This document shows, piece after piece, positions 40,014-49,241 of a stretch of DNA of 64,000 bases. How positions within the stretch are numbered: position 1 is the stretch's first letter; the number at the start of each line of letters is the position of its first letter. This stretch comes from Candidatus Zymogenaceae bacterium (GTDB lineage: Bacteria > Desulfobacterota > Zymogenia > Zymogenales > Zymogenaceae). The stretch is from the NCBI GenBank assembly GCA_016933535.1, contig JAFGAS010000024.1, forward strand, positions 62,001 through 126,000, written 5' to 3'. The translations under genes and the position numbers were made by a program. The notes beneath the pieces are model-generated. The model saw only the letters and a list, made by a program, of their open reading frames with translations. It made no database searches and was not told the DNA's origin.

Positions 40014-41357
40014 CTATCCTCTGAGTTTGAGCTGGTTTTCTATGGCAAAAACGTTGTTCTTAAATTCGATGTCTTCGACTATTTTTCGTTCGATCTTCTT
40101 TACTGCGTGGATTACCGTCGAGTGATCCTTGCCGCCGAACTTTTGGCCGATTTCGGGGTAGGACGCCTTGCTGATTTTTTTTGCGAGGTACATGGCGATC
40201 TGCCTCGGTTCCGCCAGGGCCTTGATTCGGCGTTGAGACTTGAGATCGGAAACCTTGATCTTAAAGTATTTGGCGACGGCCTTTTGAATACCGTCAATAC
40301 TCTCGGGATGGTCCCGGTCCCTGATAAAGTTCTTGAGGGCGGAACGGGCAAAGTCAAGGCTGACCTGTTTTCCGTCGAGCGAAGCCTCGGCCATAAGCCG
40401 GGTAAGAAGTCCCTCGAGCTCCCGGATATTGGGCTTGTTGTCGACGATCGTCGCGATAAAAAAGGCGACGTCATCGGAGAGATCCATCGAAAAGTTTTTT
40501 TCCGCCTTCGTTTTAAGAATGGCCACCATGTGCTCTATGTCCGGATAATCGATATCCGCGATGAGCCCCCACTCGAAACGGGAACGAAGTCGTTCTTCCA
40601 GTCCCGCAATCTCCTTGGTGATCTTATCGCTTGTGAGAACGATTTGTTTCTGGTTTTCGTACAGGGTGTTAAAGGTATGGAAAAACTCCTCTTGGGTCTG
40701 TTTCTTGCCCGCGATGAACTGAATATCGTCCACAAGCAGGACGTCAATGTTTCTGAATTTTTTCCTGAACTCATCCATCTTTTCATAGCGGATGGATTTT
40801 ACCAGCTCATTGACAAACTCCTCGGACGTGATGTAGTAGACGACCGCGTCGGGATACCTGTTGATGATACCCAGCCCCACCGCGTTGAGCAGGTGGGTCT
40901 TCCCGAGACCAACACCGCCGTAGATGAAAAGAGGATTATACTCCCGCGCGGGATTTTCCACGACCTTTTCGCAGGCGGCCTTCGCAAACTCGTTTGACGG
41001 GCCCTTCACAAATGTTTCGAGAGTGTAGTTGAGATTAAGCCGCTGACGAAGGGCCTTGAGATGGGGAGCCTGGATTTTCGGCTTGGTCCGTTCCACCGGC
41101 CCGGAAATCGGTTCCGGGGACTCGATAATGGAGAAATCCACGATATAATCCCGATCGGTTCCTTTTTTCAGGCATTCGACGATCATGTCAAGATAGTGTT
41201 CGGCTATCCAATCACGAATGAATTTATTGGGCACCTCAATGATTGCGCGGGTATCCGAAAGCTCTTTACATATCAATGGCTTAAACCAAAGATCGTACGT
41301 CTTTTCTCCGATCTTATCCTTGATCGTCTCGGTTGTCTTAGTCCAGATGGAGTCCAT
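40014..41357 (-). CDS. dnaA: chromosomal replication initiator DnaA
   Basis: A 447-aa DnaA. Domain I at about 1-75, the AAA+ module with Walker A GGVGLGKT (147-154) and Walker B VLLVDDIQFIAGK, and the C-terminal DNA-binding domain with the signature YPEIGQKFGGKDHSTVIHAVKKIE-region. It melts oriC and loads the helicase. DnaA-box-like sites lie both upstream (41413-41502) and downstream (39979-39987), so autoregulation and a bipartite origin are likely. Confidence 0.98.
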   Translation of the reverse strand: MDSIWTKTTETIKDKIGEKTYDLWFKPLICKELSDTRAIIEVPNKFIRDWIAEHYLDMIVECLKKGTDRDYIVDFSIIESPEPISGPVERTKPKIQAPHLKALRQRLNLNYTLETFVKGPSNEFAKAACEKVVENPAREYNPLFIYGGVGLGKTHLLNAVGLGIINRYPDAVVYYITSEEFVNELVKSIRYEKMDEFRKKFRNIDVLLVDDIQFIAGKKQTQEEFFHTFNTLYENQKQIVLTSDKITKEIAGLEERLRSRFEWGLIADIDYPDIEHMVAILKTKAEKNFSMDLSDDVAFFIATIVDNKPNIRELEGLLTRLMAEASLDGKQVSLDFARSALKNFIRDRDHPESIDGIQKAVAKYFKIKVSDLKSQRRIKALAEPRQIAMYLAKKISKASYPEIGQKFGGKDHSTVIHAVKKIERKIVEDIEFKNNVFAIENQLKLRG

Positions 41358-41394
41358 TGTGCACTCGAAGCGTTTTTTTACAAGGATATCAACG

Positions 41395-41520
41395 GGTTAT
41401 TTTTGCACCCCGTGTGGAAAAATCGAAAAAACACAGGAAAACAGGAATTTAGACCAAAAAAAAGTTGAGTTATCCACAAAATTGCTAACAGGTGTGGAAA
41501 ACTCAACCCTTTTTTTGATG
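41395..41520. other. DnaA-box cluster, candidate oriC upstream of dnaA
   Basis: A perfect DnaA box TTATCCACA (41471-41479) and two reverse-type boxes TGTGGAAAA (41413-41421 and 41494-41502) lie within 140 nt of the dnaA start. They are embedded in A/T-rich DNA. The remaining gap to 41877 shows no further gene. Confidence 0.7.
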
Positions 41521-41877
41521 AAAAAGAGACAACGACGTTGAAACGGTGATATCGAGCTACATCTCATTGCCCAAAAATGGATTGCTGTTTGATAAAGAAG
41601 ACCTGATTGCGAAAAGGAAACCTCGACCACGTGGCGCTATTAAACCAGAAGGCCGATTCATTGTCAAGAGTAATTTCTCGAAAAGAGTCCTTAAAAGACC
41701 CCGCCGACAAAAATAAATCCACCAGAAGACGCCTCGTTCAATACGACCTTCGGCCGTTAGCGGTACCGTTCCGTACGCCACCGGATACCGCACGACCCGG
41801 ATGTCACGCCGACAATATCCTTGACAACGCCCGACCGAAGGCCATACAATGAGAGCTGGATTATGCGGAGAGAACCG

Positions 41878-42255
41878 ATGGCCGTCGTGGGAGAAAGACG
41901 GGTTGTCATCCGCGCACGGGGCGTTTCGCTTCACGCCCGGATATACGAAAACGAGACGGCCAGTGCGATTCTGGAGATGCTTCCCCTGACCGGACAGGCC
42001 AGCCGATGGGGGGATGAAATCTACTTTTCGATTCCGCTCTCCCTGGTCCGCGCCCGGGACGTCGTCGAAATCGGGGAACTCGGGTATTGGCCGGACGGCA
42101 ACTCGTTTTGCGTCTTTTTAGGCAAAACACCGATAAGTCGCGGGAACGAGATTCGGGCGGCATTGCCGGTCAATATCTTTGGTATGGTTACCGACGACCC
42201 GACCACGCTTGCGTCCGTGGATGACGGGAGCCGGGTTACCGTTGAAAGGGCGTAG
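41878..42255 (+). CDS. cyclophilin-like fold protein (TM1367 family)
   Basis: A 125-aa protein resembling the cyclophilin-like family of Thermotoga TM1367. Diagnostic stretches: FSIPLSLVRARDVVEIGELGYW, DGNSFCVFLGKTPIS, EIRAALPVNIFG. These proteins have a cyclophilin barrel but lack the proline-isomerase active residues, and their role is unknown. ATG 41878 is chosen because GGAGAGA lies 6 nt upstream; ATG 41863 is an alternative. It lies just outside the dnaA/oriC region. Confidence 0.82.
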   Translation: MAVVGERRVVIRARGVSLHARIYENETASAILEMLPLTGQASRWGDEIYFSIPLSLVRARDVVEIGELGYWPDGNSFCVFLGKTPISRGNEIRAALPVNIFGMVTDDPTTLASVDDGSRVTVERA

Positions 42256-42342
42256 TTGTGATACGCCCTCGTCGGGGGTCTCACCCTCAACGAGCCAGCG
42301 CATTTTTTGGATCTCTATCGGGACGATCGAGTTAAACAATCA

Positions 42343-43251
42343 ATGCCTCCAATTATCGATGCCCACATCCATATAATGCCCCACAGTAGGATCGGCGGTC
42401 TCATGCGCTGGATCAGAAAGGCCTTTCCCGATCACCCGGTTGACCCGGCCATAGATGAAGCGGGGATCTTGTCGGATCTCTCGGACCAGGAGATCCGTTT
42501 CTTCTTTAACTACGTCTATCCCCTGAAACCCGAAGAAACCGACGGCCTCAACGCGTTTAACGAAGAGCTCGCGCGCCGCCTCCCCCACAGCGCCCCCTTC
42601 GGCTCCCTGCACCTGAATACGGCCGATAAACGGGCCGTGACACGCCGGTGCATACAGGAGCATCGATTCGTGGGACTCAAATTTCATCCCTTTGTCCAGC
42701 GCTTTAATCCCGCCGACGAACGCATGTTTGTCGTCTATGAACTGATGGAGGAGTACGAGAGGCCGGTGGTGCTGCATACCGGGTTTGAGGACTTCTATCG
42801 GATGAAGATGCCGCCGGCCGATATCGAGCGTATCCTCCGGCGTTTCCCCCGTTTGGTGCTTGTGCTCTCCCATTGCCTCTTCCCCCATTTTCGGGAAGTA
42901 CGCGCCCTCATGGAGGAATATGAGGGTATCTGGCTTGACGCCACCAATGTCTTCGGGGCACTGAAGTACCTCGAACTCCTCGAAGGCCCGACGAAGGACC
43001 ATGCTTGGGCGCAGATAGGTACGCTCTTCCGCGACCTCGTTTCCGATTTTTCGAAGAGGACCCTCTTCGGCTCGGACCACCCCGTAGGGATGGGGACCCT
43101 CGATACGATCTATGGCGACCTCTTTGCCTTCGGGCTCCCCGACGAGGTCTCCCGGGCTATTCTCTGGAAAAATCCGCTGGCATTTATCGGGCGATTTGCC
43201 CCCGAGATAAGCCGTCGTTGGAACGCCGAGATCCAGGACGACGCGCCATAG
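42343..43251 (+). CDS. amidohydrolase-2 family metal-dependent hydrolase
   Basis: A 302-aa TIM-barrel hydrolase. The N-terminal DAHIHI metal motif, a mid-barrel GLKFHPF, strand LVLSHCLFPHF and the terminal Asp in LFGSDHPVGMG fit the amidohydrolase-2 family (ACMS decarboxylase-like/TatD-like). It may hydrolyse or decarboxylate a small molecule; the substrate is unknown. The ATG at 42343 starts exactly at the family N-terminus; the ribosome site is weak, so an upstream TTG (42307) remains possible. Confidence 0.82.
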   Translation: MPPIIDAHIHIMPHSRIGGLMRWIRKAFPDHPVDPAIDEAGILSDLSDQEIRFFFNYVYPLKPEETDGLNAFNEELARRLPHSAPFGSLHLNTADKRAVTRRCIQEHRFVGLKFHPFVQRFNPADERMFVVYELMEEYERPVVLHTGFEDFYRMKMPPADIERILRRFPRLVLVLSHCLFPHFREVRALMEEYEGIWLDATNVFGALKYLELLEGPTKDHAWAQIGTLFRDLVSDFSKRTLFGSDHPVGMGTLDTIYGDLFAFGLPDEVSRAILWKNPLAFIGRFAPEISRRWNAEIQDDAP

Positions 43252-43345
43252 CCGAGGCCCGCGAAGACCCCGCGATGCGCCAGCGGGGTAACGACCGGAA
43301 CGGCCGTTTCCATCGGCACGGGCCGTTCGGAAAGGAATATATTTC

Positions 43346-44104
43346 ATGGGAGATAAATCACAAAAGGCCGATCTGTTTGCGATAGAACTGGCCGCCGCGC
43401 TTATTGCCCTGTCGGCAATCCTCTACTTTCTGCACTACATGCTTTTCCGCGACCCCCACCATATTTTCATCTACCTGGTGGGCGACATCGCCTTTCTGCC
43501 GATCGAAGTGCTCATCGTGACTATCATTATCGATCGATTGCTCAAGAGGCGGGAAAAAGATATGATGATGACCAAGATGAATATGGTCATTGGGATCTTT
43601 TTTTCAGAGGTGGGAACGAAATTACTCAGGGATATCGCGAGCGCCGACGGGAACGTTCGGAAGATGGCCCAGGACTTCCTTTTGAATGCCGACTGGTCGG
43701 CCAAGGGAGTCGCTGCGAAGAAACGGGCGCTTTCCTTATATACCCCCGATCTGGACACCGCCGCCTTTGACCTGACGGATATGAAGGACTCCCTCGTCGA
43801 TCATCGGGACTTTCTGTTGAGGCTCCTTGAAAACCCCAACCTTCTGGAACACGAGCGCTTTACCGACCTCCTCTGGGCGGTCTTCCACCTGATGGATGAG
43901 CTGTCTCGTCGGACAAGATTCCAGGACCTGCCCAACAGTGACGTGACCCACCTGGCCGGGGATATGAGGCGGGCCTATGCGGCCGCCCTGGTCCAATGGA
44001 TCGATTACATGAAACACCTTCATGATCAATATCCCTATCTTTTCTCCCTGGCGATGCGGTCAAATCCCTTTGACCCAAACGCGTCGATCATTGTTACGTC
44101 GTAA
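43346..44104 (+). CDS. hypothetical membrane protein with cytosolic helical domain
   Basis: A 252-aa protein with two transmembrane helices (about residues 12-34 and 40-63) followed by KRREKD and an all-alpha cytosolic domain (RLLENPNLLEHERFTDLLWAVFHLMDEL). From memory, proteins with this two-TM plus helical domain occur in other anaerobes without known function. Same strand as the amidohydrolase, 94 nt downstream. Confidence 0.7.
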   Translation: MGDKSQKADLFAIELAAALIALSAILYFLHYMLFRDPHHIFIYLVGDIAFLPIEVLIVTIIIDRLLKRREKDMMMTKMNMVIGIFFSEVGTKLLRDIASADGNVRKMAQDFLLNADWSAKGVAAKKRALSLYTPDLDTAAFDLTDMKDSLVDHRDFLLRLLENPNLLEHERFTDLLWAVFHLMDELSRRTRFQDLPNSDVTHLAGDMRRAYAAALVQWIDYMKHLHDQYPYLFSLAMRSNPFDPNASIIVTS

Positions 44105-44174
44105 TACGTACAGACAAGGAACCGCCTCCCGTGTACGGCGGACCGGTGGTGCGGGCGGGGCCGATAGCGGTGCC

Positions 44175-45464
44175 CTACAGCCGCGCGAAGGCGTCCCGGG
44201 CCGCGGCAACCGTGTCACGGATATCCCGGCCACTGTGGGCCGCCGAAAGAAAGAGGGCCTCGAAGGGCGAGGGGGCCATATAGATCCCGCGCCCGAGCAT
44301 CTCGTGAAACCATCGGACAAACAGGTCCGATTTCGTCGCCTTGGCCGCGGCAAAATTGTCGACCGGGCCATCGGAGAAGAAGAACGACATCATAGTGCCG
44401 ACAGCATTTCCCCGGAGGCGTATTCCCGCTGAATCTGCGGCATCAATAAGCCCACGCCTCAACACATCGGTCTTCTTGGCGATAGTGTCAAAGACGCCGG
44501 GCCCGGAAAGTACGGTAAGCGTAGCGATCCCGGCGGCCACTGCCGCGGGATTGCCCGACAGCGTCCCCGCCTGATAGACCGGGCCCGATGGGGCCAGGTG
44601 TTCCATAATATGCCGTTTGCCGGCTATCGCCGCCAGCGGAAATCCACCGCCGATGACCTTGCCCAGCAGCGTGATATCGGGGTCGAGCCCCCACAGGGTC
44701 TGCGCCCCGCCGAGGGCCGCACGAAAACCACTCATTACCTCGTCAAAAATGACAAGGGCGCCCCGGGAACGGGCCGCTGAAATGAGCCGCGGGAGGAAGC
44801 CGTCGGCCGGGGGTACCACTCCCATGTTGCCCGGTACCGGCTCCACGATAACGGCGGCGATCGTGTCGCCCCATTGGTCTAATAGTGCGTCCAGAGCCGC
44901 GATGTCGTTAAATTCAACGGTAAGGGTATCGGCAGCCGTCGCCTGCGTTACCCCCGGAGTCGCGGGGATGCCGAGAGTGGCGATACCGGAACCCGCTTCG
45001 GCCAGCAGGCAGTCGGAGTGCCCGTGGTAGCAGCCGGCAAACTTTACGATCTTATCCCTTCGGGTATAGCCCCGCGCAAGCCTGACGGCCGTCATGGCCG
45101 CCTCGGTCCCGGAAGACACGAGCCTGATCATCTCCATCCCGGGAAAAAACGAGAGTATCGTCTCGGCAAGCACGACCTCCCGTTCGGTCGGCGCACCGAA
45201 GGAGGAGCCGCCGGCAATCGCCTCGACGGCGGCCGCCACCACTTCCTTGTGGGCGTGGCCGAGGATAAGCGGCCCCCAGGACAACACATAATCGATATAT
45301 TCGTTTCCGTCGGCGTCCGTGATGTGCGCCCCGGCGCCACGGGTAATGAACGGGGGGGTCCCCCCCACCGATTTAAAGGCCCGCACGGGGCTGTTGACGC
45401 CGCCGGGGATGACACGGCGGGCACGCTCAAACAGGGCCTGGGATTTTACGAGTGTCTTTTCCAT
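44175..45464 (-). CDS. hemL: glutamate-1-semialdehyde 2,1-aminomutase
   Basis: A 429-aa class III PLP aminotransferase-fold enzyme making 5-aminolevulinate, the first tetrapyrrole precursor, by the C5 route. Family marks: PGGVNSPVRAFKSVGG near the N-terminus, SSGTEAAMTAVRLARG, FDEVMSGFR and the PLP-lysine motif LLGKVIGGGFPLAA. The next gene upstream on the same strand, 57 nt away, is siroheme-decarboxylase-like, consistent with tetrapyrrole synthesis. Confidence 0.96.
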   Translation of the reverse strand: MEKTLVKSQALFERARRVIPGGVNSPVRAFKSVGGTPPFITRGAGAHITDADGNEYIDYVLSWGPLILGHAHKEVVAAAVEAIAGGSSFGAPTEREVVLAETILSFFPGMEMIRLVSSGTEAAMTAVRLARGYTRRDKIVKFAGCYHGHSDCLLAEAGSGIATLGIPATPGVTQATAADTLTVEFNDIAALDALLDQWGDTIAAVIVEPVPGNMGVVPPADGFLPRLISAARSRGALVIFDEVMSGFRAALGGAQTLWGLDPDITLLGKVIGGGFPLAAIAGKRHIMEHLAPSGPVYQAGTLSGNPAAVAAGIATLTVLSGPGVFDTIAKKTDVLRRGLIDAADSAGIRLRGNAVGTMMSFFFSDGPVDNFAAAKATKSDLFVRWFHEMLGRGIYMAPSPFEALFLSAAHSGRDIRDTVAAARDAFARL

Positions 45465-45521
45465 AAGGTGTTCCCTTTCTATTCTTCCGTAATTGTCCGG
45501 GCCGACGGTTGCTGCGAGTGA

Positions 45522-45992
45522 TCATTCTTCGCTGAGATAGTCGGGGCTCGTCTTTTTAAACTCGCGCACCGAAGCGAGCACGACAAAGGAGTCCAGCCCC
45601 GTCTCTTTCTTTATCGATTCGATAACGGCCGAAAGCCCCTTATCATTGGGGGCGTGTATCATCGTATAGAGCCGATAGGGAAAGTCGGGGGCGGCCCGGC
45701 GAAGGTAACAATGACTGACCGCGTCAAACCGGGCCATGATCCGCCCGGCGCGGTCCGCATCTGCGGCGGCCGCCTCCCAGGCAACCATGGCGTTTTTCTT
45801 CATTCCGCTCTTCGTGTGGGCAAGTACCGCCCCGAATCGCCGTATAACGCCCTTCTGCAGGGCGGCGCGCAGCGTGAGGATAAGCTCCTGCGCGTCAATG
45901 CCCGCTTCATGTGCCCACGCATCAAAAGGACGGGACGCCAGGGGAAGGTCCCCCGAGGCGATTTTCAGGATTCGTTTGGTCTTCTCGTCCAT
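45522..45992 (-). CDS. Lrp/AsnC-like siroheme decarboxylase subunit (AhbA/AhbB type)
   Basis: A 156-aa protein with an N-terminal HTH-like region and an Lrp-type C-terminal domain. The stretches VIRRFGAVLAHTKSGMKKNAMVAW and AVSHCYLRRAAPDFPYRLYTMIHA match AhbA/AhbB, which remove two carboxyl groups from siroheme in the alternative heme pathway of sulfate reducers, rather than a DNA-binding Lrp. AhbA and AhbB work as a pair; only one is in this window. Upstream neighbour of hemL. It has a weak ribosome site. Confidence 0.85.
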   Translation of the reverse strand: MDEKTKRILKIASGDLPLASRPFDAWAHEAGIDAQELILTLRAALQKGVIRRFGAVLAHTKSGMKKNAMVAWEAAAADADRAGRIMARFDAVSHCYLRRAAPDFPYRLYTMIHAPNDKGLSAVIESIKKETGLDSFVVLASVREFKKTSPDYLSEE

Positions 45993-46406
45993 GGGATTGA
46001 TTATGGTTCAGGAGTCACGGGTTGTCAAGGCCAAAGGGAAACGGGAGTGGTTTCCGGCAGGCCGACCCTTCCGTTGAGTCCCGTGAATTCCACGAATCTA
46101 TGTGAAGGTTTATGTCGCGCCGCTCGACAGCGGGTCCCTCGAAAAGAAGGGGGGCGCCTCCTCATCAACATGATGGCGGTGACGGCGATAAGAGACCGTG
46201 TCTATAGGGAGAGGCAGGTATTCCTTGCCTTGGAGCGACGGGGAAACGATATGATAAACGCGATGCCGGGGGCAACACGCGATATGTATGAATCGGATCC
46301 CGTATGCCGCCATCCCGCGCGGGGGTCGCGGAAAGCCCGCTGGCCCCGTGTTGTCGGGGAAGGGCGGCCTAAATCGAGAGATCGGCATAACGAAAAGTTA
46401 TTTTTG
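45993..46406. other. intergenic region without recognised feature
   Basis: About 410 nt between the divergent siroheme-decarboxylase-like gene and the dksA promoter. Frames here look non-coding, and no tRNA, repeat or clear operator was seen. Confidence 0.4.
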
Positions 46407-46435
46407 TTGACTTGATAAGACAAACCGAGTATAAT
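46407..46435 (+). promoter_or_regulatory. strong sigma-70-type promoter of dksA-bactofilin
   Basis: TTGACT (46407-46412), 17-nt spacer, perfect TATAAT (46430-46435). It is about 245 nt before the dksA ATG, leaving a long leader in which no regulatory fold was identified. Confidence 0.75.
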
Positions 46436-46680
46436 CGCCAATTTAAATAGCTCTAGTAAATATACGGCACCATCTTAAATGCCGTAAGGCATTGGACATA
46501 CGTATGAAAATGGTCACCGGGCCCAGATAAGAAGGCGGTTTAAAGGATAATCCGATCTCGTTATACGCGGCGGGCACGCTCTATATTGGGCATGATAGGA
46601 ATAAGACGGTGTACCGCGGCCCCATCGATGGGTTTGAACTGAAGGGAACTTCGGGTCTGAGGGGGAAGGAGGAACGGAGG

Positions 46681-47043
46681 ATGGAAAAGAAAAAGATCGA
46701 ATATTTCAAGAACCTCTTGGAGAGGCGGCTGCAGGAGCTCCTCACGGAAGCCGATAGCACCGTCCTGGACATGACCGATTCCAAGGAATACTTTCCGGAC
46801 CCAACGGATCGGGCTTCCCATGAATCCGACCGAAATTTCGTATTACGGATACGAGATCGGGAGAGAAAACTGATCCTCAAGATCAAAGAAGCCCTTGCCA
46901 GGATCGAGGACGGGACCTTCGGGATATGCGAGGAGTGTGGCGAGGAAATCGGCGAAGAACGGCTGCACGTAAGACCGGTTACCACCTTATGCATTAACTG
47001 CAAGACAGAGTCAGAGAAAAAGGAAAAGAGGACGAGCACGTAA
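46681..47043 (+). CDS. dksA: DksA/TraR-family RNA-polymerase-binding protein
   Basis: A 120-aa protein with a coiled-coil N-terminal half (KIEYFKNLLERRLQELL) carrying Asp at the finger-tip region (DMTDSKEYFPDPTDRASHE), and a C-terminal zinc finger CEECGEEI... CINCK. DksA inserts into the RNA polymerase secondary channel and works with ppGpp in stringent control. ATG 46681 is preferred over an upstream start because of GGAGG just before it. It is directly followed by a bactofilin gene with a 1-nt gap. Confidence 0.92.
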   Translation: MEKKKIEYFKNLLERRLQELLTEADSTVLDMTDSKEYFPDPTDRASHESDRNFVLRIRDRERKLILKIKEALARIEDGTFGICEECGEEIGEERLHVRPVTTLCINCKTESEKKEKRTST

Positions 47044-47044
47044 A

Positions 47045-47449
47045 ATGAACGAGGACAAGCCGGACGGTAAGGCGTTCGGAAACGGTATTTTCGGAGATAT
47101 AGAGTTTCATAACTATCTTGGCCCCGGAAACATCCTCGAGGGAACGGTTTCTTTCGTCGGAAAGACCCTCCTGGCCGGGTCGTCGGTATCGGGAAATATT
47201 ACGGGCCGGGGCCAGGAAGCGGAGATATATGTCGGTCCCGGCACGAAGGTCGAGGGCGATATTCGGGGAGACCACGTCGTCTTCGGCGGATCGATGAACG
47301 GCACGATCGATTCTCCGAGGCTTTCTATTACGAAGGAGGGGATCGTCTCCGGCGAGATCACTTCCAACAGGGGGATCTCGATAGAGCAGGGAGCTCGGAT
47401 ATCCGCACGGATAACAATGCAGAAAAAGCACAGATCAAAGGAAAAGTAG
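47045..47449 (+). CDS. bactofilin-family polymer-forming cytoskeletal protein
   Basis: A 134-aa protein. The core is a right-handed beta-helix of short hydrophobic/Gly repeats (GPGNILEGTVSFVGKTLLAGS, SGNITG, GDIRGD, NGTIDSP, GIVSGEIT), as in bactofilins (DUF583), which polymerise and scaffold cell shape or envelope enzymes. It has charged short tails. It starts one nt after dksA, so the two are co-transcribed and end at the terminator at 47529. Confidence 0.88.
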   Translation: MNEDKPDGKAFGNGIFGDIEFHNYLGPGNILEGTVSFVGKTLLAGSSVSGNITGRGQEAEIYVGPGTKVEGDIRGDHVVFGGSMNGTIDSPRLSITKEGIVSGEITSNRGISIEQGARISARITMQKKHRSKEK

Positions 47450-47528
47450 CATTCCTCGATAAACGAGACGATCCGCCACCGTTATGGAAATCTGTGACGG
47501 CACGGGGGATCGATCAGTGATATAAGAA

Positions 47529-47565
47529 AACGGCCGCCCTGATAAAAAGGCGGCCGTTCTTTTTC
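47529..47565 (+). terminator. terminator of dksA-bactofilin operon
   Basis: AACGGCCGCC (47529-47538) pairs with GGCGGCCGTT (47549-47558), followed by CTTTTT. It is about 80 nt downstream of the bactofilin stop. Confidence 0.9.
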
Positions 47566-47660
47566 CGATGCCCGATCGGCGCGATCGAAGGCCGATTTCC
47601 GGCCGAACGGCCGTAGAATCGTCCCCGTACCGTTATGATCGTTATGATATGACGGCGACA

Positions 47661-47696
47661 AAGAACCCCCGGAAGCGTTCACCGTTTACCGGGGGT
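47661..47696 (-). terminator. probable terminator of the atp (Fo) operon
   Basis: ACCCCCGG (47665-47672) pairs with CCGGGGGT (47689-47696). On the minus strand it is followed by a short T-containing run (CTTTGTC). It lies 30 nt after the atpE stop. Confidence 0.6.
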
Positions 47697-47725
47697 CTAT
47701 CGTGAAAACCGGTCCCGCGTTTTCG

Positions 47726-48097
47726 CTATACCCCGAACAGCTTCGCAAATGGGTTTGCGTACAGGAGTATCAATGCGATGACGAGGGCATAAATAGCCAG
47801 AGACTCGATCATGGCAAGACCGATCATCATGGTGGTCAGCAGCCTTCCATAGGTATCCGGGTTCCTGGCGGCGCCTTCCAGCGCCCCGCGAACGGCCGCG
47901 CCCATACCAACGCCGGTGCCGCAGGCGCCCAGCCCGATGGCAAGACCGGCCCCAAGCACGGACAGCGCAAAGTAGATCGTGTAATTAGGGTCCAGGGCAC
48001 CGGTCGCGGCCCCGGTTTCTTCCTGGGCCAGCGCGAGGCCCGCAGTTGCCACTAAAAGCAGAAGGACAAGAACGGTCATAATAGCCTTTTTACCCAT
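47726..48097 (-). CDS. atpE: ATP synthase Fo subunit c
   Basis: A 123-aa proteolipid with an N-terminal signal-like leader (residues 1-25) before the two-helix hairpin. Helix 1 GLGACGTGVGMGAAV carries Met65 where Na+-binding c subunits usually have Gln; the loop RNPD is conserved; helix 2 carries the ion-binding Glu98 followed by Ser99 (MIGLAMIESLAIY). The E-S pair but not the Gln is kept, so ion preference is uncertain. AAGGAG precedes the ATG. Last gene of the operon. Confidence 0.95.
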   Translation of the reverse strand: MGKKAIMTVLVLLLLVATAGLALAQEETGAATGALDPNYTIYFALSVLGAGLAIGLGACGTGVGMGAAVRGALEGAARNPDTYGRLLTTMMIGLAMIESLAIYALVIALILLYANPFAKLFGV

Positions 48098-48131
48098 TAA
48101 AGATCTCCTTTCTTTCTGGTTGTCATGTGCA

Positions 48132-48803
48132 TTAGTGGGCTTCCTCCAGTGCGCCGCTGATATAGAGCATGGTCAACAGGACGAAGACAAAGGTCTGCAG
48201 CACGCTCGTGAGGATCATCAACAGCAGGATCGGAAGCGGTATGAGGTACGGGACGAGCACCAGCAGTATAAAAAAGACCAGGTCTTCGCCCCGAATGTTG
48301 CCGAAAAGCCGTACCGAAAGAGAGAGCGGCCGGGAGAGATGGCTGATAATCTCGACGGGAATAAACAGCGGGGTCAGCCACCAGACCGGACCCAGGAAGG
48401 ACTTGATATACTTGAAACCGTGGGTTCTGACCCCGATGATATGCGTCAGTATAAAGACCACTATTGCCATCGCGGCGGTCGTGTTGAGATCGGCCGTCGG
48501 GGAATGGAACCCGGGGATTATCCCGATCATGTTGGCGGTGAAGATAAAAAAGGCCTCCGCCACCAACAGCGGGATGAAGGGCTTTCCCTTATCGCCCATG
48601 GTGTCCTTGATGAGGTTGTTCAATCCCAGCATCACCAGTTCGATAACGTTCTGCACCGGGTTGGGCATGATAGAGGCCTTTCGCATCGCCAGATACGACA
48701 GACCGATCAGAACGATCATGATGAGCCACGTATAGGTGACGTGAGGGGAATGTTCCATCCCGGGTATATGAAAAAAGTCCAGAAGGAGAATTGGGTGTTC
48801 CAT
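48132..48803 (-). CDS. atpB: ATP synthase Fo subunit a
   Basis: A 223-aa polytopic protein with the essential Arg in LSLSVRLFGNIRGED and the C-terminal helix with LPILLLMILTSVLQTFVFVLLTMLYI. It forms the ion path opposite the c ring. Its start abuts the stop of the subunit I gene. Confidence 0.96.
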   Translation of the reverse strand: MEHPILLLDFFHIPGMEHSPHVTYTWLIMIVLIGLSYLAMRKASIMPNPVQNVIELVMLGLNNLIKDTMGDKGKPFIPLLVAEAFFIFTANMIGIIPGFHSPTADLNTTAAMAIVVFILTHIIGVRTHGFKYIKSFLGPVWWLTPLFIPVEIISHLSRPLSLSVRLFGNIRGEDLVFFILLVLVPYLIPLPILLLMILTSVLQTFVFVLLTMLYISGALEEAH

Positions 48804-49241
48804 CTATCCGTTAGCTCCTCTATCCGTAATGAATATCGCCAGTCCCACGATAAGGCTGTTGACCACTACCACCGAAGCGCCGACGAGGATGCCGATGGGA
48901 TCGGCAAAGCCGGCCCTCAGTGCCAGGAAGATAACGATGCCTGAAAACAGCAGCCTGACATAGAAGGCAAAGAGGGTCTGCGGCGCGCCGCCCTTTTCTC
49001 CGCGCTCGGCGGCCGCCGAGAGGACCGATCGAAGGGACTTGTATAGGCCGTAGTGATTGATAATGGCGACTATTCCCCCGACAAAGATTCCCAGGGCAAA
49101 GGTATATGATCTGAGCAAAACGCCCAGGAGGATGAGCAGCAGCAACATAACGAGGCTGCCGGCCTCGATAAGCTCCCGGGCGTAGGATTCAATTATCCTG
49201 CCCGTTTCCTTTTTTGTCTTTTTTATCGTCTGCGGTTCCAT
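48804..49241 (-). CDS. ATP synthase subunit I (AtpI-like)
   Basis: A 145-aa small membrane protein with about four hydrophobic segments (EAGSLVMLLLLILLGVLL, FALGIFVGGIVAIINHYGLY, FVR-LLFSGIVIFLAL, IGILVGASVVVVNSLIVGLAIF). This fits the ATP synthase I chain family, which helps c-ring assembly or ion supply. It overlaps atpZ by 53 nt and is directly followed by atpB, the usual order. Confidence 0.85.
   Translation of the reverse strand: MEPQTIKKTKKETGRIIESYARELIEAGSLVMLLLLILLGVLLRSYTFALGIFVGGIVAIINHYGLYKSLRSVLSAAAERGEKGGAPQTLFAFYVRLLFSGIVIFLALRAGFADPIGILVGASVVVVNSLIVGLAIFITDRGANG

Noticed and set aside
45522-45992. A DNA-binding Lrp/AsnC transcription regulator
   Set aside because: The motifs fit the siroheme decarboxylase AhbA/AhbB group better and the neighbour hemL supports a tetrapyrrole role.
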